Origin: Bugulina stolonifera
Taxonomy: Eukaryota; Bryozoa; Gymnolaemata; Cheilostomatida; Bugulidae
Assembly (NCBI GenBank): GCA_935421135.1
Contig: OW285189.1
Location: forward strand, 15,149,072-15,213,071
DNA length: 64,000 bases
Direction of reading: 5' to 3'
Both the position numbers and the translations under genes were made by a program. Of this stretch, positions 46,997 through 57,000 are shown piece by piece. Within the stretch, counting starts at the first letter, position 1, and every line of letters begins with the position of its first letter. Under the pieces are notes generated by a model. That model ran no database searches. It was not told the origin of the DNA and saw nothing but the letters and a program-made list of their open reading frames with translations.

Positions 46997-49674
46997 TTAA
47001 CAACTGAGCGGGACTTTCTTTACTAAGTTGACATACGCCCCTCTCTTGATTATGCTTTTCAGATGGTTGGCCACTGCCTCGATGCTGTTCGGCTTCTCAT
47101 TTGCAAGATAGTCGACTTGTGGGTTGAAATGCAAAGGCAACGATTTTTTGTCTAGAACTTCATAAATAAGTTGTATCATGTCTTTAAATCTATAAATAGT
47201 AACATGCACTAGTACATGTACATCAATTCATCTTGGTACAGAATATAATTTATGGCTACAGCCTACAGCATTAGTTGACAGTTTAGCATCTTGTAACTAC
47301 CCTTTTCTTGCAGTAGCAGTTAGACAAATTGAAAATTAAAACAAAGCACATCATATAACTAATGAATTTGTGACTATTTGAAAAAGACAATGCGAAGCCG
47401 GAAATTTCGAAACCCCAAACCTCAACTAATTTTCATTTTTAATGTTATACTTTTTGTTTTTACTACTAATAACTTGTAGAACACTAAAAAAGTTACTTAT
47501 TTGTGAGTTGTGTTCTTCTAAATGTAATCTACACAATTTTGAACCGTCCAGTTTTGAACTGTCCGGTTGCGAAACGTCCTGTTTCGAACTGCCTTTTTCG
47601 AAATGTCTCTTTACTGTAATAAATAATTATTATCATCCCAACAATTTGACAAAAATGTTAACTCTTTCAGTTTTCTGCTCTCAACTGTTTTAGGTTTTTT
47701 TTACAGCTTTGGCAGTATACATGTATACACAATAATGTGTTGAATGAATAAGATGAAGAGGTCAATTAACAATCAAACTGGAGAGACAGATGTACATTAT
47801 ACAAATGTATAAATACATATATCCTCACGAACCTTTCAGCTAAACTGTTTTTGCCCCAGTCAGCTTCAGGGTTTCTTTCATCTAGCAAAAACAGCACATT
47901 TTTATAGAAGTAGCTGGTAAACCTTCGTAGCTGTGGATGGTACAACTTTATCACTTTTATTATTCGCAGCAGCGTTGATTTTCTCCTGAAAAAATTGATG
48001 CGATGCTGCTATAAAAACAAGTCGAAACTATCAATATATTCTAATTATGCAAACAAAAAACTTAATGCAAACAATTTTAAATAAATTGTGTATATATAGG
48101 CCTACTTCAAACTGCAACTGATCTAAGTTTACCACTTAATTATTTGAATTTGAACCTACACAGAGTGATAATGGTACTGCCGTAGTTTCTTCAGCTCTTC
48201 TGTTGCATACGACTGTCTCCATAAGTCATCTTCAGATTTATGTGGTTTACCCACCAAATCATATTCACTAAAATTAATAGATTACACAAAAAGAATATAA
48301 TACAACTGCTAGCAGATGATGTCAGAGTACGAGTACACTTACCGGAGCTGTTGATTTTATATCTTCTCCTTTCAAAAAATTAACAACACTGTGAGTAGTG
48401 ATGACTAATTGAGACTCTATTCTAGCATAATCAATGTTACCTATTTTCCAAATCAATTTTCCGAAGGCACACAACCAGGTCCATGTTTATTGTCTCCCCC
48501 TTCCACCTCACATCTAGAGTTGTGGCGGGCCCATGGGTTGATCTTCTTATTTCAGCCTCAGCATCTTGGAATGTTATTTTGGAGTTGGAAGCCTTCAATG
48601 CTTTGTCAATTTCACTGGTTATTAAATTTCTTGCCTGCAGAAAAGTATCAAACATTGCTGTGTACATTGAAGATCATAATCTGGCCTTATCTACATTTTC
48701 AGTAAATAAGTATATAGTACTGGTGATATAACAAGTATAGTACTGGTGGTATAACAAGTATAGTACTGGTGATATAACAAGTATAATAGTGATTTATGAT
48801 TAGGCAAGCGACAGCTAGAGAGAACGAGTAGTTGAAAAGCAATCAATAGCGAATTAATTTACTCTGTGAAGACCCAGTAACCTTGATTGGAGAAAGGAAA
48901 CCATCACTATTCAGTAGCTTAGGCGAACCTCCCTCTACTTTTCTCCAGTCTGGGTCTCCAATCTCCACAACTCTCACTTTCTTTTGCTTACTGCTCGGAA
49001 TTTTTAGGAAGAATTGTATATCAAAGTCGGATGAACTGGGGACTGCTGTGAATTCATACGAACTTCCTCTGTACTTTTTATCAGCGATATGTCCTTGGAG
49101 AGCGGGCAGTATCAGATTCTCAGTGATGTAGTTCACCAGTTCTGCAGATAGTTTTGAATTTCCTTGTGTTAGTGCACAGCGGCAGAATACAGGAGTCAAT
49201 ACTCCGTTACTCTATTTTTATTTAATGGAGGAAGCGAAAAACTTTGTGAAATAAATAAATGAAATTTATAGATCTGCTACAGTGGTAACACTAATAATCC
49301 TCATAAAAATGTCACCATAGCATGTGTCATGTAGCAGAACAAGATGACAGTTTCTAATGATGGTGTCATACAGCATATCATAACCAGGTTCACACAACTG
49401 ACCTGTTTTCTAGGGTAGAGGGAAATGTTAAAAATATCAGTTAGAAACAGTACATTAGAAAACATACAATTAGAAAATGTTTATTTGGAAACTGGGGGGG
49501 GGGGGGGCGGGGGGGGGGGGGTGTCTACGTGTAATATAAGATATTAAACTTACCTGGCTTAGCCTTCTGCACATCTGTCAGTTCTGAACTCAGATATTCC
49601 TGCTCTATCCTCCCCAGTTGTTTAGCCAGTTCCTTGTCCTGATCGACAGCGCCCCCTACACTCAATCTTTTCAT
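46997..49674 (-). CDS. cGLR: cGAS-like receptor C (recent paralogue of B; altered 5' end)
   Basis: Exons: 49674-49554 (with the ATG at 49674), 49162-48882, 48634-48441, 48267-48160, 47985-47833, 47189-46997; phases agree, 349 residues. Catalytic residues are retained: G73-S74, D86/D88 in DFDIQFFLK and D186 in INMDLVVCL, with SYFYKNVLFLL and LPLHFNPQVDYL downstream. The sequence is very close to B in exons and in several introns. Differences: the region equivalent to B's first residues has two adjacent stop codons (TAA 49740-49738, TGA 49737-49735), the hydrophobic leader of B is missing, and the protein ends soon after the conserved core (KKVPLSC). It may be a shorter active enzyme starting at 49674, or a gene that is starting to decay. 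Confidence 0.75.
48714..48784. repeat. 24-bp tandem repeat in cGLR-C intron
   Basis: Three copies of tagtactggtgatataacaa plus gta in the intron between exons 2 and 3 of cGLR-C; absent from the matching intron of B. It does not touch a splice site. Confidence 0.85.
49493..49522. repeat. G-tract (about 28 G in 30 bases)
   Basis: A near-pure G run beside the cGLR-C exon 1 donor region. It could fold as a G-quadruplex on the plus strand, or be partly a sequencing or assembly artefact. Confidence 0.8.
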
Positions 49675-49819
49675 GGGGTCCACTACACCTGTGTCAACAT
49701 CACCAGCACAACTTCTAGAGTTGGCTCCACATGTTCATTAAGGAAATTTCTTACCTTTACAGCTGTCACTTGTTGTAACTGAGATAGAGGCGCTACATAC
49801 ATGTAAATGGCGCAGTAGA

Positions 49820-49930
49820 ATGGGAAAATCCGAATCTAAGGTGAAAAATAAAAGAAAACTGGAGCAGCTTTTATTTCAACAGGAACCATCAGGAGTTCCT
49901 CCAGTTACTGCTGCAATATTTTCATATAGC
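49820..49930 (+). other. Possible coding fragment of unknown origin
   Basis: From an ATG at 49820 the plus strand reads MGKSESKVKNKRKLEQLLFQ and continues QEPSGVPPVTAAIF before turning into non-coding-like sequence. Composition is protein-like (basic, then Pro-rich). It lies in a segment of cGLR-C's upstream flank that has no counterpart beside cGLR-B. It may be a first exon of an unidentified gene or a transposed or captured fragment; no downstream exon was found. Confidence 0.3.
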
Positions 49931-50424
49931 CTTAGATCTTTGTCTGTGATTGTTCACCAAACAGTGAGTATCACAGTTATGGTTCACTGTAGTTTGGTTT
50001 TCAGTGCATTCAACTCCTTGGTATACATGTGCAGTGTATATATTATATATATATACATGTACATTGTATACATGTATATTATATAATATAGTATAATTGT
50101 ATAAGTACATGGACATTTATATAATATTATATACATGTATATAAAATACATGTAATATACTATTAGGTTTTGATTGATTACTTGAGTTATAGGCTATTAC
50201 TTTGTTAGTCTATGAATAATTAATAATGCCGGGTATAAGTATAACTACGAAGCAATATTATTGAACAATGCCTGGAGTGGGGGAATTTTATGGGGAATTC
50301 CCACCCTGGAAATTACCACCTGGGAATATGTTGCAGTTGAGCAGCTAAAGTATAAAAAATGGTATGCAATGAATCAAGGTAGTAGCAATAAACTGGTACT
50401 TCACTGGAACATTTTAGGCCTTTA

Positions 50425-52095
50425 TTTTATGTAACGGTAAAGGGTCATTTCGAAAGTACCAGTTAAAAACAGAACTTTCCGAAAACGTTTGTGTGTGTTT
50501 GGGGGTTGCAGTTTGAAGTTTTCGGAACGTTCTGTTTCTAACTGAAATTTTCGAACAGTCGCCACTTCTTATGTAACAGATGATAATAACATGATAACAT
50601 ACCATAAAAGATACCTTATCAGATAATAATAAATAGCAGTACACTACTTGAGTGTTGATCATGAAGGAGCAATAAATATTACCTACATTCCCTTTTGAAT
50701 TTGCGACTGTTCGAAAATTTCAGTTAGGAACAGGACGTTCCAAAAACTTCAAACCCTTAAACCTGAATTCCTAACTTCAATCACTAAATCTCAACCTCCA
50801 AACCCTAATCCCCAAACTCCAATACCTAATCCCCAAACTCCAAAAGAAAGTTTTCGGAACGTCCTGTTTCAAACTGACATTTACGAAATATCCCTTTACC
50901 GGATTTAGGGATTGGAATTGAGAATTAGGGTTTGGGGATTGGGGTTTGGGATTTTGAAGTTTTCGGAATCTCCTGTTTCGAGCTGACATTTTCGAACAGT
51001 CACAAATTTCCTTTACATTGAGTATACCAAGCTGTGTCCACTTCTGACTATAGTGACTTTGAAAACTCTCACAAGTAAAAAGTCTCTTCACAGTAGTTTT
51101 ACTTCACCTTCTTCGTCGAGTGTGTGTCCTCCACCTGCATTAGTTGGGCAGCTTCTGACGCCAGTTAGGTCATTCTCAACTTCTTTAGCACCTTTGATAC
51201 CAACCATGTCGGCCATCTTGTGTTCGATGTTTGTTACGCGATCGGTAATCTTAGCTACACCAGTTTGAATTGACTTTAGTGTTGTGGACATCTCTTTCAA
51301 TAAGGAGAGTACGTCGTCCTTCCAAGGGGAATCATTCCCAGCATGCTGTCTGTAATTATAACCTCATAAATACATGTAGCCTATATCAATAAAATGTAGC
51401 CAGATTTCATCATATTTATGCTTATAAGCAATAATATGAAGAAATCTGGCTACATTTTATTGATATTATACATGTATATGACTGTGGTAAAGGTATATTT
51501 CGAAAAAGACTGTTCAAAACAGGATGTTTCAAAACTGGACAGTTCGAAACTTTAGATTAAACTTAGAACAACACAACTCACAGATAATTAACTTTTTTGA
51601 GTATTCTACAAGTTAGCAGTAGTAAAAACAAAAATGTATAACATTAAAAGTAAAGATTAGTTGAAATCTGGGGGTTGGGGATTAGAGTTTCAAATTGGCA
51701 ATTTTCCAAATGTTCGCAAATGGTCGCAAATTCCATGACTGTGTAGTGACCAAACCGCCTGTACTAACTTACCTTGAATGTGGGCTGATGACCAAGAATT
51801 GGTGACTGTTCGAGAATTTCAGTTAGAAACAGGACATTCCGAAAACTTTCAAAATCCAAAGGCCAAATCCCAACCTTCAATCACAACAAACATTTTCGGA
51901 ATGCCCTGTCTCTAACTGATACTTTCGAAATGTCTCTTTACCGATGGCCAATTGTATACTTGGCTAGTTTTATGTATTCTTGTAATGTTAAAATATGCCA
52001 CAATCCTTGGGGTTTAGGGATTCGGGTTTGGGGTTTTGAAGTTTTCACAACATCCTGTTTCTAACAGACATTTTCGAACAGGCGCAAATTCGTTA
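50425..52095. repeat. Cluster of family-M2 TIR elements (MITE swarm)
   Basis: At least five partial or complete copies (about 50425-50570, 50690-50902, 50905-51012, 51485-51745, 51795-51945, 52005-52095) of an element with ends like ggtaaagggacatttcgaaa and inner words gtcagttagaaacaggacgt and ttccgaaaacttc. The copy at 50690-50902 shows imperfect inverted ends of about 45 bp around a core of degenerate CCAAACCCTAA-like units. Further copies lie at about 43305-43440, 45170-45215, 47378-47625 and 49415-49500. None are seen elsewhere in the window. Confidence 0.75.
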
Positions 52096-52486
52096 GTGGT
52101 ATATGTCAGTGGTATATGCTAGTGTTAAATTACACAATGAGATTTACTAGTCAGTGCCATGTAGCAGTGTATGGTGATGCAAAATCAGTATTGCTGTAAA
52201 ATATCAATATGAGCATTTTTACTTTTGAAGGTATACAAACTGTTCATAAACAGCAGTTAGTAACTGATTATAATGAGTAATGAGATTGGGCATTTACCAA
52301 TTTATTACTTTTGACAAAAATGCCTTTGCAAATTGTCATTTACAAATGTGTACAGCATCAAGACATCAGTATGCTGTACGATGTTGTTTGTTTGAGCATA
52401 AAAAAACTTAGAGGTTTATAAACATTGATCGAGGAACAAGGTCTAGTAGGTATTAATAGGAAATCAACTTACCTGCTGAGAGCCAT
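51088..52486 (-). CDS. Small two-exon coiled-coil protein
   Basis: Exon 1 52486-52473 (ATGGCTCTCAGCAG, donor GTAAGT) and exon 2 51349-51088 (acceptor ATTACAG, stop TGA) join in phase to encode 91 residues beginning MALSRQHAGNDSPWKDD. Residues about 18-60 show a heptad pattern of L, M, I and V (LSLLKEMSTTLKSIQTGVAK, then ITDRVTNIEHKMADMVG), indicating an amphipathic helix or short coiled coil; the tail is acidic. I do not recognise the family. It resembles in size and layout small coiled-coil adaptor subunits such as HSBP1-like proteins, but that is only a structural analogy. The intron carries M2 elements and a long palindrome. Confidence 0.6.
51371..51475. repeat. Near-perfect 100-bp palindrome in an intron
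   Basis: Arms atcaataaaatgtagccaga plus tttc and gaaatctggctacattttat plus tgat pair around tgcttataagcaata, itself partly self-complementary. Outer tacatgta words extend it. Probably a foldback-type MITE. Confidence 0.85.
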
Positions 52487-54088
52487 CTTATACTAATTAT
52501 TAGTTGCTTTTTGTAGAACGCAATGAAATGTGAGTGAAAACAAATGTCACATTGTGAGCGACAATCAGCCAGCTATGACCAATTGCTATAACTTGCATTA
52601 CAACTATACTTATACACGTCTATTGATTTGACAAACATGTACAATTGATAGATTTGATATAGATGTATTAGTACATCGGTACATGTATATCTATGGTGCT
52701 TGCTCACACTAAACAAATAGAGACAGAGTGCACTTTGCTAGAACTGAAATAGAAGAAGTTGCCTTCTCTATATATTACTGGTTGACTGACTCCCAAACCC
52801 CAACCTAATTGCTGGTAACAGGAATAGGAATAGGTTACAGCTTTTGTATAACATTACTAGTAATGTTTTGTACAGTATTTGATGTTATTTTATGAAAGAA
52901 TTTTCAATTTGTTGAATAAGCAGCCAGGGATTCAATTTAAATTAATACCCATCCCGAGCAGGGATTTGAACCGGAGGTCTCTATGTACTTGCCTAGACAG
53001 AACACACAACCACTACACCAGCTATGCCAGTAAGCAGCAGATGTGCACAACTGCACACATCAAGGTACCCACCCCTCTTATATTATAGCCACCTTGCTAT
53101 ATGTAGAGTGTTAGTACTAGTACTGTATTGTACAAGTGCAGTGTTTGTTGTGCATGTATTTCCAGTATTACTAATTGCCCAGTGCAAGTAATGATTGGCT
53201 TATAACAACCACATTTATAATACCTCCATTTGGCATGAAAGTCCCCTATTTTCAATCAAAATTTTGATCCAAATTGGGCATCCCCATTCAAATGCTGAAC
53301 CTCTCATTTTCTCACCTAGAAGGTTGAGGTAGGATCAGTATTCATCATGGTTTATTCCTAACTAACTACTTTAACTTGCAAAACCACATCATACATTATA
53401 CATCTATAATATTAGCCAAACAGTAACACATGTTTTAGCATTTATAGCCATGATTATAGATACCCAATACATTCTCTCTCAACAATATTGCATTGTAGAT
53501 GACAAATGACAATATGCTGGACACTCCAGATTTTGAAACCCTCCTCTTGATCACTTTGCGAAAGACTCCATATTTCCTTCAGATTTTCACTAAATTTATG
53601 GATTCTAACCATGAGTACTAATAAACTATTGATTATAATTAGAAGTTGTCCTCTTCCAACTTAGCAGCAGCACGACATGTGTACATCTGTGTGGGCCTTG
53701 ACAAGCTCAGGGTTGTTTGAAAAGAAGAGTGGAGAGTGAAATGATCAGTTTAATGGGTGCCCATAGATCCACCACTTATAATCAAACACACAATGTACTT
53801 GATAAGTTTTATTTTATAACATTACTGCAATAAAAGTGACAAGTGATGCTTTCTATAATCTGTGTAACACAAGGTATAAATTTAATACATTTTCTATAAA
53901 TGCTAGATTAACAATATTATTGACAGCAATATCATATAATAAATATCTAAACTTACAATAACCAGGGTCAAATAATTCTAACAATGTTACAAAAAATATA
54001 AATGTAAATAAATAACATTATTTATTTGTATCCAAGGAAACCGTTGTTAGAATAATGCATGTTGTGCATATTGCATCCTGGGACATCC
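52487..54088. other. Intergenic between coiled-coil gene and GAK
   Basis: No protein-coding gene supported. Contains a tRNA-derived SINE-like segment (52943-53030) and the 3' UTR of the GAK gene at its right end (reverse-strand AATAAA-type signals near 54022). Confidence 0.5.
52943..53030 (-). mobile_element. tRNA-derived SINE head
   Basis: On the minus strand the segment starts GGCATAGCTGGTGTAGTGG, an A-box-like element (TAGCTGGTGTAGTGG), and about 45 bases later has a good B box, GGTTCAAATCC, followed by CTGCTCGGGA. Spacing fits a tRNA-like Pol III promoter. Acceptor and anticodon stems do not pair cleanly, so a SINE or tRNA relic is more likely than a working tRNA. Confidence 0.7.
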
Positions 54089-57000
54089 TTAGCCATATAG
54101 AGCTTTTGATCCTTGCTTCTCAAATTCTGCCATTGCATCATTAAGTTCGAGAAATATTAGCTGTGCCAATTCTTTAATCTTTCCATCCATTTGCTGAAAG
54201 GGAAACCATATTACACTACCAAATATAGTTCAACCTCCACCAAAGTATGTTGTATGCCTAAGGGGGGTGTGGTATATCGCCTCTGAATCCCAAGAGATTC
54301 TACGTAAGGAATCCCAGCAAGGCTCAGATATGTTAGCTCGGGAATGAATACTCCTATATACACAAACCACTATGAGGTCAGTCAAACACAAACCTTTGAC
54401 CTATTATACCTACCAGATGCTTGAAACAAGAGGCTCTGGATTGCTTAATCAATTCAAGAGATGATGCTTTGTCACTTACAACAGCGCATGTATGTAGCAG
54501 GGAGATCAAATCTAAACATGAACTTCTAAGAAAGAGGAACCATGGGCTCTAAACCTTACTTTATCTGGATGAGCAGTAAGACAGGCCTTCCTGTACCATT
54601 TCTTTATCTGGTTAGGTTCTACAAGTTCATGCATGCCTAGGGGCTTCCACCTTTCCTCCCCATCCCAGAGGACTTGATGCAAGGAACTCAGCAAAGCTCG
54701 AATATTTCTCTCCTTTCCATCTGTCCATTGCATCACCTACAATCAATTAGCAACCATATGCACCATGCAGATATTTATAATGACTAATGAGTAGCCTTGG
54801 CTGATTATTTCAATATGGAGATGCATGGAGGTGCATGGAGATGCATGGAGATGCATGGAGGTGCATGGAGATGCATGGAGATGTATGTAATATAGCACTT
54901 AATCTTTAACTACCCCAATAGTTATTCAAGTAATGTTCCATTTACAAGTGCATAGATGGATAGAGAGTGGACAACTTCAACTTGCAGTTACAAATGCCAA
55001 TATGTAGTGTACATGTATGCACATGACTGTGCTACACACCTTGAGTTTATTTGGGTCCATTTCTTGGGCAATCTGTTCGGTTTTCAACCCCTTCAGTGTT
55101 GTAGGCTTTGATGTTGTTTTAGGGGTGAAATTGTGATTTCCAAGTAAATCGGTGAAGGCATCGTTACCAACTTTGGGTCCAACACCTACAGCAATACTCG
55201 TTATAGTATACGACTAATACCATTGAGTAGTACATACATGTATATATACATGTATAGGACATGTATATATACATGAGGAGGGTAGATAACAACATCGTAT
55301 ACATGTACATGTAGAGGGTAGATAACTACATCATATATATGTACATGTAGAGGGTAGATAATTACATCATATACGACTGCCACATTTATAATGACACAGT
55401 CACTCCCCCTTGCCCTGATACCTACACAGTCATGTGCTAAGTATTTGATGCATTTACCACATTACTCTATAACAGTTCTTCCAAACAAAGGATTGATAAC
55501 CCTAAATTAATGGTATATTTCCCTAACAGACACATGTACATGTAATAAGACATCTTCTTGGCATGTATTTTTATCATTCTAGAACTACATTCTAGTTAGG
55601 AAGATAGACGTACCTGTGTAAGTAGCTTTAGACTTGCTCTCAAATATACTACCCCCAGTTGACTGCACCCCAGCAGTTACCCCACCAGAATAGTTAGGTT
55701 TGGATGAGCCAGCTGGCATGGACTGTGGGGTAGCTGAAGGAGTTGGTGTAGTTTGTCTTGGAGCTAAATAAGACGGTACAACATTACAACTAGTCAATAC
55801 ACTTTTATACCCTTGTCAGTGGAACTTCACAACTCTTCATGCAAGTAAGGCATCAATATTAGTATTAAATGAGTAGTTGTTACTGGAATTATGTTCTCTC
55901 TGATATATACCAACGGTTGCAAGCCTAACACAACTACAATGTAGGTAACTATGACTATAATTGTTTAACAATACAACAGATAGTGATGCATATGTCTGTA
56001 AACAACGAGAGAAGGACCATAGACGGACATGCAGACATAAACTAGCAGTGAAATAGCAAACACAAATAACAACAATAATATATATTATGTAAGTGTAAAA
56101 CACTAATCTATATCAGTGTAAATTAGAAGCACACCTGGTTTGTTTTGAGATAAATTTGCAAAACCACCTAGTAGATTAGCCTGAGGGTGGTTGTTGGGTG
56201 CATTAAATCTGTTGGGGTGCTGTTGAGAGCCCATATTATTGAAGTTTGGTGCACTATAGTTTCTAGGCATGCCTGTAAAATTATAACTTCCCTCATTAGT
56301 AATTTATTGACACACTCAAAGTACATGACTGTAACAACATACAAGGCATGCATTAGCTACTAACAATTCAGTTATCCATTCATATTTCATTAGAATCTGT
56401 TTTTGATGCTCATTTACAAATCCGTGAGGTTCGCAGGGATTTAAGCTGTGGGAACATGTATGTAGTACACATGTACTCAAACTTACAGATTGATGTAAGT
56501 GACGAATCACAGGTGCAGGAACAAATGGTTGTGATGCGACACCAAAGAAGAAATTAACTGATTCACAAAGTTTATAAATACGCAGAATAATGATCATAAA
56601 AACTGAAAGCAGTGCATGCGTCATTCACAGGTTACTACATGTACATTTAACAGAGACATACATGTAAATACAACAAACATATATGGTACAGTACAGTACA
56701 GTAGGTACTTACCTCCGCCAAGATGAGGCTGGTTAACTTGGAAGCTGACGTTACGATGCATCTGGTTGCCAGGGGCAGCGTGTAGACCATTATTTCCTAG
56801 TAGAATATTCTCAGTGGAGGCTGCAAGCCCACTGGTAGGTTTTTGACTAGATTCATTATTGGAGCCCATAAAGTTCATGAAATCTTGTTCTATTAGTGAA
56901 TTTGTACTACTAGCATGAGAGGAGGCGAGACCTGGCTGTGGTTGTAGAAGGTTTCCTGTGCCATTTGTTTGTGGTGCAATGTTCAATGTGTCAAACCCAC

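Larger units (their letters stand above)
40650..50670. repeat. Tandem segmental duplication carrying cGLR-B and cGLR-C
   Basis: About 40.65-45.15 kb and 46.99-50.67 kb are paralogous in the same orientation. Beyond the genes, shared flanks include accaaacagtgag (43228 / 49957), ggggaattttatggggaatt (43798 / 50280) and gcagyacactactkgagtgttg (45111 / 50638). The left copy additionally holds the hAT element at 43942-45028. Confidence 0.85.

Noticed and set aside
36210..49674. 2'-5' oligoadenylate synthetase (OAS) identity for the nucleotidyltransferases
   Set aside because: The fold is related, but SYFYKN, the W-x-x-S segment and the LPxxF…L tail fit Mab-21/cGAS-like proteins better than the OAS C-terminal domain.
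52943..53030. Functional tRNA gene
   Set aside because: A and B boxes are present, but the acceptor and anticodon arms do not pair well when folded by eye.
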